Below, piece by piece: positions 15,451-22,900 of a DNA stretch of 64,000 nucleotides. A program made the translations under genes and the position numbers. The notes under the pieces were generated by a model, which searched no databases, was not told the origin of the DNA, and was given only the letters and a program-made list of their open reading frames with translations. Positions within the stretch are counted from its first letter, which is position 1; every line of letters begins with the position of its first letter. The stretch is from Timonella corticicola (GTDB taxonomy: Bacteria; Actinomycetota; Actinomycetes; Actinomycetales; Cellulomonadaceae), in contig NZ_JBHUOP010000002.1 of NCBI RefSeq assembly GCF_042683685.1, positions 496,001-560,000 on the forward strand, read 5' to 3'.

Positions 15451-15492
15451 GATGTGAACCTCTCTGTTCTTCGTGTTAGTTGGGTTGCAAAC

Positions 15493-16995
15493 TCAGGAAA
15501 GAGGAATCCGCATGAGTGTGATGGAGTGTGGCGGGAACTCATAGTTGTCCAGTTCCGAGGCTTGAACCTCGGTCTCTTGCGTTGCCACGTCGGTCCGCTC
15601 GAAGTCATTTTGTGCGTCAGGGTTTGGACCCGTGATTGTGGATACCTTGACCGGACCCGTGCCCTGCGACTCAAGAATCTCGACTCGCGCCTTTTGCGAG
15701 TTCTGATCGTCGTGGTTGACGACCGCCAAGGTCAGTTCACGGCCAGATTTATCGATGGAAGCTACCGTGTCTAGGATTTGGAATGGACCCATGTCTGCGA
15801 CAGGGTGCTTCCACAGCCAGTGATCCCACTCGGGGCGTTCTTCCAGTTCGTGTTGCGGCCCATCGTGTACCCATGTGTCAACGACAATGTCGCGGGTATG
15901 GGTTGCATAGGCTTGGAACGGATAGTAGATGGTCTGCTTGAAGAGACCGTCCTTGTTGGTAAAGATTGGCGCGATTACATTCACCATCTGCGCGAGGTTT
16001 GCCATTCCGATGATGTCTGCATTTCGCAACATGATGTTCATGTAGGTCGCGACCGCCAGTGCATCGGAGAGATCGTATCGTTCCTCCAACGGCGGTTGAT
16101 CAGAGGGAGCAAAGATGCCCTCTGTGTATCGGTACCACACATTCCATTCGTCGTAGGAGATAGTGATCTCCTTATCGAGACCTTTACGGTAGGTCACGTC
16201 TCGAATCAACTCGCGCATACGTCGCAGCGCGCGTTCAGCCTGATAGGGCGCATACTGGTTCACCCAGTAGTTGGGCGAGCCGGTGTAGGTGTGAATCGAA
16301 TGCATGTCGACGACATCAGCGAGGCCTTCTAGGACGATTCGGTCCCATTCCGAAAGACCATCTTTACCGCATCCGATCAAAGTGATACTTGGGTCAGTCC
16401 GGCGCATTACTGCGGCAAACTGGCGAGCTTTCGTGACGTACTCCTCCGGCGGGAGGCTACCAATTTGGTACTCGCCGTACATCTCATTACCCAACGCCCA
16501 GAGCTTGACACCGTATGGTTCGGGATGGCCGTTCGCAGCCCGCTTGTCAGCCCAGTAGGTGCCGACTGGTGCGTTGCAGTACTCGACCCAACCCTGAGCT
16601 TCGTCGAGTGATCCCGACCCCATGTTGATGCAGAGGAATGGCTCGTAGCCTTCTCGCTCACACCACTGCAGGAAGTCATCAGTTCCAACCTGGTTGGTTT
16701 CTGTGAGATGCCAAGCCAACTCAATCCGGACTGGACGTTCCTCTTTGGGGCCGATTCCATCTTCCCAGTGATAGTTGCTGACAAAGTTTCCGCCCGGCCA
16801 TCTCAGCACGGGAGTGTTGAGTTCTTTGAGAGCAGCAGCGACATCTGTCCTAAAGCCAAACGAGTCGGACTGGCTGGAGTCAGGATCGTACAGGCCGCCG
16901 TAGATACTGCGCCCTAGGTGTTCGACGAATCCCCCGAAGAGGCGGGGATTAACTCTACCGATTTCACGTTTGGCGTCAACGCGAATGGTGGTCAT
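15493..16995 (-). CDS. alpha-L-arabinofuranosidase, GH51
   Basis: A 500-residue GH51 enzyme that removes terminal arabinofuranose from arabino-oligosaccharides. The barrel carries the acid/base E171 in ALGNEMYG and the nucleophile E283 in TISYDEWNVWY. The family motif LRWPGGNFVSNYHWEDGIGP is present. No signal peptide is seen, so it acts in the cytoplasm on imported substrate. AAGGAG lies five bases before the ATG. It is followed within 43 bases by the importer operon and is divergent from a LacI regulator, with two operator-like sites between them. Length is normal for the family. Confidence 0.93.
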   Translation of the reverse strand: MTTIRVDAKREIGRVNPRLFGGFVEHLGRSIYGGLYDPDSSQSDSFGFRTDVAAALKELNTPVLRWPGGNFVSNYHWEDGIGPKEERPVRIELAWHLTETNQVGTDDFLQWCEREGYEPFLCINMGSGSLDEAQGWVEYCNAPVGTYWADKRAANGHPEPYGVKLWALGNEMYGEYQIGSLPPEEYVTKARQFAAVMRRTDPSITLIGCGKDGLSEWDRIVLEGLADVVDMHSIHTYTGSPNYWVNQYAPYQAERALRRMRELIRDVTYRKGLDKEITISYDEWNVWYRYTEGIFAPSDQPPLEERYDLSDALAVATYMNIMLRNADIIGMANLAQMVNVIAPIFTNKDGLFKQTIYYPFQAYATHTRDIVVDTWVHDGPQHELEERPEWDHWLWKHPVADMGPFQILDTVASIDKSGRELTLAVVNHDDQNSQKARVEILESQGTGPVKVSTITGPNPDAQNDFERTDVATQETEVQASELDNYEFPPHSITLMRIPLS

Positions 16996-17075
16996 GACAT
17001 CTCCTTCGATGCTTTACGTAATTTGGGCGTGGAGGCCAACTTTGGCAACCCACATGTAGTACGTTAACACTGAAA

Positions 17076-17157
17076 TTGTCGTACGCATACCAACGTTACA
17101 CATTTGTGACGTGTGCTGTTATTGCGCGGATTCTCGCGGCTGGTATACGTACGCCAA
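17076..17157. promoter_or_regulatory. paired operator-like sites in the GH51/LacI intergenic region
   Basis: TTGTCGTACGCATACCA (17076-17092) and, inverted, TGGTATACGTACGCCAA (17141-17157) are the same 17-base motif (TGGTATRCGTACGMCAA) with two differences. They are 65 bases apart centre to centre, in the divergent region between the arabinofuranosidase and the LacI regulator. A weaker relative, TGTAGTACGTTAACA, lies at 17055-17069. The arrangement suits a LacI-type dimer-of-dimers repressing both genes. Confidence 0.6.
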
Positions 17158-17347
17158 ACAAATTTGCACAAGTCGGACGAGCCAAGGCCATAGAATGAAT
17201 AGCGACTCGTTCAAACACTGCGGGGACACCGCACCCATCCCCAGGTGCTGTTATGCCTCTAGGCTCAACGCGCTGAGCAACTACGACCACGATGAAGGAA
17301 CATAGGCACGCGTCAGCGTTGCCACAACAACTGCTGAGGAGTAAGAG

Positions 17348-18367
17348 TTGGCCAAGAATGATGGGGCCGCGAGGCGACAACCATCCATGCGTGACGTAGC
17401 TCAGGCTGCCGAAGTCTCGGTGCAAACGGTGTCGCGGGTGTTGAACGGCAAGGACAACGTAAGTTCTCAGACTAGAGACAAAGTCAACGCAGCCATCGAG
17501 ACTCTGAACTATCACCGCAACATCGCTGCGCTTTCCTTGGTCACCAACAACTCACTCGTCATCGGTGTAATCGACTTCAGCCAAGCACCGACAGGAAGTT
17601 CCGAGATAATCCGATCAGTCCAACGCGCGGCCTATGCTCGGGACTACTTCGTGAGCTTGGCCCATGTCGAGAATCTGAGCGCGAAGGGCGTCAGGTCCGT
17701 CATCAGTTCAATGCTGAGGCAATCAGTGGCGGGAATCGTGTTCGTGGCTCCGTACTATGAGGCACTGAGCACTATTGACGATCTCGACTTGGACACTCCC
17801 TTTGTTGTGGTTGCCCCTGATCGAAAGTTCGACTACCCCTCGGTCAGCCTGGACGGTACTGCGGCTGCGAGAATTGCCATCGACCACTTGACCGCGCTCG
17901 GACACAAGCGCATGGTGCACCTCTGCGGGCCACTCGATTGGGTGGATGCCACGGTGACGATGGAGAGTTGGTACAAACACATTCAAGCCCATTCGCACCC
18001 GCTTTTCCCCACGTATGTTGGCGATTGGACGGCACGCTCGGGCTATGAAACAACCTTGAAAATACTGGCGGAAACCAACGCAACGGCCATTTTCACCGCC
18101 AACGATCAAATGGCCCTTGGCGCGATCTGCGCGGTCAACGCCAGTGGGCTCCGCGTTCCTGAGGACATCTCAATCATCGGATTCGGCGATCTACACGATG
18201 CCGAGTACTTCTCGCCCCCATTGACCACGATAAAGGGTAACTACGACAGCGTCGGGGAAGCAAGTATCGAGGTGCTCATCGACGTGATCAACGGTGTCTC
18301 CCGGAACTCCATTTCCTTCGGCCTCGAACTCATCGAACGCAGTAGCACGGCTCCCCCCAAATCATGA
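17348..18367 (+). CDS. LacI-family transcriptional regulator of the arabinofuranose locus
   Basis: A 339-residue LacI/GalR regulator. Residues 14-60 contain the helix-turn-helix and hinge (MRDVAQAAEVSVQTVSRVLN), and residues 66-335 the sugar-binding fold (IGVIDFSQAP, LGHKRMVHLCGPLDW, AIFTANDQMALGAI, RVPEDISIIGFGD). The start is TTG at 17348 with AGGAG six bases upstream. It is divergent from the GH51-importer operon and likely represses it through the paired sites at 17076-17157, with release by arabinose or an arabinofuranoside. Substrate specificity is inferred from neighbours. Confidence 0.9.
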   Translation: MAKNDGAARRQPSMRDVAQAAEVSVQTVSRVLNGKDNVSSQTRDKVNAAIETLNYHRNIAALSLVTNNSLVIGVIDFSQAPTGSSEIIRSVQRAAYARDYFVSLAHVENLSAKGVRSVISSMLRQSVAGIVFVAPYYEALSTIDDLDLDTPFVVVAPDRKFDYPSVSLDGTAAARIAIDHLTALGHKRMVHLCGPLDWVDATVTMESWYKHIQAHSHPLFPTYVGDWTARSGYETTLKILAETNATAIFTANDQMALGAICAVNASGLRVPEDISIIGFGDLHDAEYFSPPLTTIKGNYDSVGEASIEVLIDVINGVSRNSISFGLELIERSSTAPPKS

Positions 18368-18722
18368 CCTACCATCCTGTCAGTGGAGGCTCGAACATAG
18401 TTTCGTGCGCTGCCTGCGGTGTAGCGTTCTCCAGTGAGTGTGGGAAGACAGCACGCTGAAGACCTAGGTAGGTCAGGACCAAGAACCCTCACGGCGAGGC
18501 GATGGTGCGCAAACTACGGTGCACTTGCTTCAGATGACGCAACCCGATCCAACGGAAGTGCCAGCGCGATCAAGACGAACGCCAAGCTATCGGTGAGGCT
18601 TGATGCAGCATCGCTCCCCAGAACACACTGAAGGAATGTCCTAGGGACGCTCACTCAGCACTAACCGTCACACCAGCAATGACTCATGGGAGTGAGCTGG
18701 GTGCAGAGGGCGAATGAAGTCG
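18368..18722. other. 355-bp stretch with no recognisable gene
   Basis: Between the LacI stop and copy 2 of the direct repeat no frame has a ribosome site or recognisable domain. Arg-rich short frames look like random high-GC translation. It may be decayed DNA, given the repeat at its end, but nothing identifiable remains. Confidence 0.4.
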
Positions 18723-18848
18723 GCGTCTTGGTCAATTGATAGCGGATGATCTGTTGTCACGGCTCAAAGCCCTCATCCCGCGCATGAAGCGCTTCCCCCA
18801 TGGTACGCAACAAAATCGCACCCATGTGGGCCCGCACAAGACCTTTAC
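18723..18848. repeat. direct repeat, copy 2
   Basis: Second copy of the repeat at 10438-10564, same orientation, 8285 bases away. The first 91 bases differ at about three positions and the terminal CACAAGACCTTTAC is conserved after a diverged centre. On the minus strand it encodes MGAI followed by LLRTMGEALHARDEGFEP-stop. It lies about 170 bases upstream of the secreted Ig-like protein gene. Confidence 0.8.
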
Positions 18849-19016
18849 GTTTATCGCGCAATAGCCTCATTCACACAATGGTTAAAAAAGCAATAGACAA
18901 ACCGTCATTTCGCCTCCATCTGAAGTATGATTCTCGGCGAACTAACGGAAAAAGCCTGTTTCACCTGCGGTAATTAACAGATATGCTTAAGCGTCTGATA
19001 CGTACTAGGAGTACAC

Positions 19017-20069
19017 ATGAAAAATCCCCCACGACGCTTTACCGCCGTCGCTGTGGCAGTTTCTCTTGCGATTGCTGGGGCACTCGTCACCGCCCCAATC
19101 GCTCAGGCTGCAACCAGTACAGGCACAGTCGCAAAGCCCGCAGCAAAAACCAAGATCACGGCCCAGCCGAAGTCAGCATCTGCTGTTCCAGGGAAGACCG
19201 CCAAGTTCACTGTCAAGGCTTCTGGCCAGTCCTTGAAGTACCAGTGGTACTCGAAGAAATCCGGTTCAAAGAAGTGGCAGAAAGTCTCCGGCAGCGCGGC
19301 CAAGAAGGCAACCTACTCGGTCAAAGCCACCACTAAACTCAACAAGACCCAGTACCGCGTAGTTGTTACGGGCAAACAGGGCAAAGCCACTTCCAAGGCC
19401 GCAACCCTTTCTCTGATCGCAAAGCCAAAGATCACCACCCAACCGAAGTTAGCATCTGCGTACAGCGGAGAGTCTGTGTCTTTCAGTGTGAAGGCTTCGG
19501 GTATAGGACTCTCCTATCAGTGGCAGGTAGATAATGGCACTGGTTGGAAGAACATTTCAGGTGCGACCAAAGCCAGCTACGGTTTCACGGCAAAGTCCGC
19601 ACTCGAACTGAACACGTACCGCGTGGTGGTAAAGAATCCCGCCGGTTCAGTGACATCGGATGCGGCACTGCTTTCCGTTCTCTCCACCGTAAGCGACCCA
19701 ATGGAAACTGAGCAGTTTTTTTGGCTGTGGAGCTGGGTGGGTGTTCTATTCGATACCTGGCAGGAAGACGATGAGTACGATTCAACGTATCAAGATCTTT
19801 GGGGAGAGTTGAGCATCACGAACATCAGTGATTACACCCTTGATGCCTACGACTATCTTGGAATCTACTACCTGGGAAATGACGGAGAGTTCTACGGTGA
19901 CGGCGGGTACGAGGTTACAGGCGACATTTGGAACACCGTGCCATTGGCACCGGGTCAGTCCGATGCATTCAAGGTCTACGCCAACGTCCCTGACCATGCA
20001 GTTGGAGGCGGCGTATGGGTGTTCTACGACGATACTGGCGAGATTATCCAGTACGTTGAAGGATTCTAA
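19017..20069 (+). CDS. secreted protein with two Ig-like domains
   Basis: A 350-residue exported protein. It has a Sec signal peptide of about 31 residues ending AQAA, then a Lys-rich segment and two Ig-like repeats at about 43-132 and 138-225 (ITAQPKSASAVPGKTAKFTVKASG and ITTQPKLASAYSGESVSFSVKASG, each with a YQW core). An acidic, Tyr/Trp-rich C-terminal domain of about 120 residues follows (WQEDDEYDSTYQDLWGELSI). No LPxTG motif or membrane anchor is visible, so it is released or held non-covalently. AGGAG seven bases before the ATG supports the start. It stands alone between two hairpins. Adhesion or surface binding is plausible from Ig-like domains; the ligand is unknown. Confidence 0.8.
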   Translation: MKNPPRRFTAVAVAVSLAIAGALVTAPIAQAATSTGTVAKPAAKTKITAQPKSASAVPGKTAKFTVKASGQSLKYQWYSKKSGSKKWQKVSGSAAKKATYSVKATTKLNKTQYRVVVTGKQGKATSKAATLSLIAKPKITTQPKLASAYSGESVSFSVKASGIGLSYQWQVDNGTGWKNISGATKASYGFTAKSALELNTYRVVVKNPAGSVTSDAALLSVLSTVSDPMETEQFFWLWSWVGVLFDTWQEDDEYDSTYQDLWGELSITNISDYTLDAYDYLGIYYLGNDGEFYGDGGYEVTGDIWNTVPLAPGQSDAFKVYANVPDHAVGGGVWVFYDDTGEIIQYVEGF

Positions 20070-20084
20070 GTGTCCTAGCAACTA

Positions 20085-20115
20085 GGTAGGGTCGAGGGCA
20101 GTCCTCGACCCTACC
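20085..20115 (+). terminator. hairpin after the Ig-like protein gene
   Basis: A perfect 13-base stem (GGTAGGGTCGAGG / CCTCGACCCTACC) with a five-base loop begins 16 bases after the stop. No T tract follows, so it may be a weak terminator or an mRNA 3' protector. Confidence 0.7.
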
Positions 20116-20168
20116 TGTAGCTCACCATCGAAGTACGGTTTTCTACGTGCTCAACGCAAATAACAAAA

Positions 20169-20195
20169 GACCCACTCAGATTCGCTGAGTGGGTC
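20169..20195 (-). terminator. terminator downstream of tRNA-Arg
   Basis: GACCCACTCAG / CTGAGTGGGTC forms an 11-base stem with a five-base loop. Read on the minus strand it lies seven bases after the tRNA 3' end and is followed by TTTTGTTATTTG, a classical factor-independent terminator. It may also act on the plus strand as backup for the upstream gene. Confidence 0.8.
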
Positions 20196-20201
20196 TAACT
20201 G

Positions 20202-20274
20202 TGCGCTCGAAGGGATTCGAACCCCCAACCTTCTGATCCGTAGTCAGATGCTCTATCCGTTGAGCTACGAACGC
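20202..20274 (-). tRNA. tRNA-Arg (anticodon ACG), second copy
   Basis: Identical over all 73 bases to the tRNA at 9148-9220, with the same cloverleaf and the anticodon ACG. The CCA is not encoded. Unlike the first copy it has its own terminator. The identity extends two bases beyond each end (20200-20276). Either it is an ordinary duplicated tRNA, or the two copies are ends of an element inserted at this gene. Confidence 0.95.
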
Positions 20275-20523
20275 CCGGCCGATTGGCCAGATAAAACATT
20301 ACCGGCTTTTGTCTGGTCCCCCAAATTCCCGGCGCGTGACACGCAACACTCTCGGCCACTGAGCCTGTGAACTCCTTGGCAGTAGACCCATGAACTGCAC
20401 CTTTACCCCTCGTCTGCTACTTGAGTCGTACCGTTGAGTCCACTCCAAGGAGCAGACGCGACGAACCCATTTCCGTCCCGTGCACGATGTGCACACCCGC
20501 CTTACACCGAAAGAATCAGGAAC

Positions 20524-21303
20524 ATGAATTACTCCTCCGCTCCCCTGGCCGCAACAAACCTGGTTAAACAGTATGGCCCCCACACCACCGCTCTTGCGGG
20601 CGTGAACCTTACCGTTGAGGCCGGTGAGTCCCTCGCAATCATGGGGCCGTCTGGATCCGGTAAGACGACCTTGCTGCACTGCCTTGCGGGCATCATCACT
20701 CCAACCTCGGGTGACGTGCGTTGGCGCAACCGCGAGCTGTCCTCGATGCGTGATGGCGAACGCACGACCCTGCGGCGCACCGACTTCGGTTTTGTGTTCC
20801 AGTCGGGCCACCTACTACCGGAACTGCCATGCGTCGAGAACGTTGCCCTGCCGCTCATGTTGAACGGCATGGCCCGCAAGGATGCCGTCCAGCAGGCGAT
20901 GCCAATCCTGCACCAGTTTGGGCTTGGCGGCATGGAACACCGACGTCCTGGGGAACTCTCGGGCGGACAGGCGCAGCGTGTCGCGATTGCTCGTGCGCTC
21001 ATTGCATCGCCGGGCGTCGTGTTTGCCGACGAGCCGACCGGTGCTCTCGATCAGGGCACGAGTGCCGAGGTCATGCAGATCCTCACAAGTGCCACGCAGG
21101 CCTTTGGTGCGTCACTTGTTGTGGTCACGCATGACCCAAACGTTGCCCGCTGGTGTTCGCGCACCATCCAGATGCAGGACGGTCTCATTGTGGCTGAGCA
21201 TCACGCGCCCACCGGTGCAGCGACCTCTACGGCAGGTCCGGAGCAACCCGCACCGGCGGCACCGCCAGCGCAGTCAACACAGCAGTCTGGCGGCGCGGCA
21301 TGA
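20524..21303 (+). CDS. LolD/MacB-type ABC transporter ATP-binding protein
   Basis: A 259-residue ATPase of the LolD/FtsE/MacB group. It has Walker A GPSGSGKTT (41-49), a Q-loop in FVFQSGHLLPELPCVENV, signature LSGGQAQRVAIARALI, Walker B VVFADEPTGALD and a switch histidine in VVVTHDPN. A Pro/Ala/Gln-rich tail of about 35 residues follows. It energises the FtsX-type permease encoded immediately downstream with a four-base overlap. Such pairs usually export peptides or lipoproteins or drive bacitracin-type resistance or sensing; no two-component system is next to it. The start at 20524 matches the family N-terminus. Confidence 0.88.
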   Translation: MNYSSAPLAATNLVKQYGPHTTALAGVNLTVEAGESLAIMGPSGSGKTTLLHCLAGIITPTSGDVRWRNRELSSMRDGERTTLRRTDFGFVFQSGHLLPELPCVENVALPLMLNGMARKDAVQQAMPILHQFGLGGMEHRRPGELSGGQAQRVAIARALIASPGVVFADEPTGALDQGTSAEVMQILTSATQAFGASLVVVTHDPNVARWCSRTIQMQDGLIVAEHHAPTGAATSTAGPEQPAPAAPPAQSTQQSGGAA

Positions 21304-22637
21304 ACGCGATCCAACTGTGGTGGTTCATGAACCGACGCACGCGCGAGGCGGCCAGACATTCGAAGGACCCTGCCAGCATCACCTCGCTGCTCACGGTGGT
21401 TGCGTTCGCATCGGTCACTGCTCTGCTCCTGATCGTCGTGGGTGGTATCGCGGCGTTCGAATTCCGCGCCCACCAGCCCGGTGCCACCTCGAACTCTCAG
21501 TCGTACGTGGCGTTCGCATACATCGCAGGAGCGCTGCTCCTTGTTCCGCTCCTGACGATGGGTGGTGCCGCGGCCCGTCTCGTGGTGGCTCGTAGAGATG
21601 AGCGTCTGGCCCGGTTGCGTCTGGTTGGCGCTACGACGGCGCAGATCACGGTTCTTTCCGCGCTTGATGCTGCAACCTCGGCATTCATTGGCATGTTGTG
21701 CGGCGTCGGTGGCTACTTCGCTCTGATTCCTGCGATTGGTTTGATCCCGTTCGAGGGCCGCGGCTTCACGTTCTCAGAGTTGTGGGTTGGCCCGGCTCTC
21801 CTGGCGGCGGTTGGTCTTGGTGTGATCGTGCTGGGCACTGTGTCGGCTCTCGTAGGGTTGCAGCGTGTGGTGGTGAGCCCGCTTGGTGTGGCTCAACGCC
21901 AGTCAACCCCGGCGCTCAAGGCGATCCGCATTCTTGCGGTGGTCCTTGCGTTCGTCGGCATGGTCCTGGCGACAAAGACCTCGCTCGCGTCGTTCCTGTT
22001 CATCGGCATCATGTTCGCGGTCGGTTTGGGCACGCTCAATCTCGTGGGCCCGTTCGTAATGGGGATCGTGGGTCAGTTTGCCGCGTCACGGGCGAAGACC
22101 TTGGACGTGTTGCTCGCGAGTCGCCGCATCATCGACGATCCGAAGACGGCGTGGCGTTCCGTTGGCGGTGTCGCGTTGGCGACCTTCATCGCAGGATTGG
22201 CGTCGGTCATGACCCTGTTCTCGGGCTACGAGGGCCGCACGCCGGAGGACGTCATGTTTGCCACCGACATCTCAACGGGTGGTTATCTGACCCTCGCGAT
22301 TGCCGGTGTTCTGGCCGCGATCTCCACGGGTGTCACGCAGGCTGGTCGGGTCATCTCTCAGCGTGAGCAGTATCGGTTCCTCCATCTTGCGGGTACGGGC
22401 GTACCCACGCTTGAGAGGGCGCGGATCAAGGAGACCACCATTCCCATGATCGCTGCCGTCGGCACGGCTCTCGCTCTGTCCGCGTTGTTCCTGGTGCCGA
22501 TGTTCGGTGCTGGGTTGTTCCAGAATCCGCTGGTTCTGGTCCGATTTGCCGTTTCAGTGGCCTTTGCGGTTGGCCTTGTACTCGTGGGGACCTTGGCGTC
22601 ACGCCGTCTCGTGACGGCGGTGGCACGCCTTGACTAG
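21300..22637 (+). CDS. FtsX-like ABC transporter permease
   Basis: A 445-residue membrane protein with two FtsX-type halves. It has an N-terminal helix after a basic start, a cluster of helices at about 65-205 (VAFAYIAGALLLVPLLTMGG, RLVGATTAQI), and a second set after about 215 ending FAVSVAFAVGLVLVGTLASRRL. The RLVGAT motif is typical of FtsX-domain cytoplasmic loops. It partners with the ATPase upstream (four-base overlap). The large extracytoplasmic loop common in MacB is absent, so it resembles the shorter drug/peptide-type exporters. A strong hairpin follows the stop. Confidence 0.85.
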   Translation: MNAIQLWWFMNRRTREAARHSKDPASITSLLTVVAFASVTALLLIVVGGIAAFEFRAHQPGATSNSQSYVAFAYIAGALLLVPLLTMGGAAARLVVARRDERLARLRLVGATTAQITVLSALDAATSAFIGMLCGVGGYFALIPAIGLIPFEGRGFTFSELWVGPALLAAVGLGVIVLGTVSALVGLQRVVVSPLGVAQRQSTPALKAIRILAVVLAFVGMVLATKTSLASFLFIGIMFAVGLGTLNLVGPFVMGIVGQFAASRAKTLDVLLASRRIIDDPKTAWRSVGGVALATFIAGLASVMTLFSGYEGRTPEDVMFATDISTGGYLTLAIAGVLAAISTGVTQAGRVISQREQYRFLHLAGTGVPTLERARIKETTIPMIAAVGTALALSALFLVPMFGAGLFQNPLVLVRFAVSVAFAVGLVLVGTLASRRLVTAVARLD

Positions 22638-22680
22638 CGCTTCGTAGGTGAGTGGAGGAAGCGCCCAGTCGAGGCGCAAC

Positions 22681-22711
22681 GGGTGCGGTGGCCTTGAAAG
22701 CCACCGCACCC
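22681..22711 (+). terminator. terminator of the ABC exporter operon
   Basis: GGGTGCGGTGGC / GCCACCGCACCC, a perfect 12-base stem with a seven-base loop, is followed by ATTTTCG. It lies about 45 bases after the permease stop. Confidence 0.8.
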
Positions 22712-22833
22712 ATTTTCGCGTCATTTAGCGCGCCGCTATACGGCATTGGATTACCGACGAGCAGGCCGCTGCCAGCATCACCTCACGCTTGCCGCAGGCA
22801 GAGGACCGTACGCAACCAACTCGTCGCCAATCG

Positions 22834-22880
22834 AAGACCCCACGAACTCCGCCCAGAGCAGGCGGAGTTCGTGGGGTCTT
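22834..22880. terminator. long bidirectional terminator hairpin
   Basis: A perfect 20-base stem (AAGACCCCACGAACTCCGCC and its complement) with a seven-base loop lies between the exporter operon (+) and the TPR gene (-), which ends at 22901. Its symmetry and position suggest it terminates the minus-strand HSP90-TPR operon, and possibly readthrough from the plus strand. Confidence 0.75.
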
Positions 22881-22900
22881 GGCGAATCTCGATGCACTGC

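Noticed and set aside
22817..22833. A 16-base match (CAACTCGTCGCCAATC) to a site near 39240
   Set aside because: Short, isolated and without flanking similarity. Most likely chance or a tiny relic.
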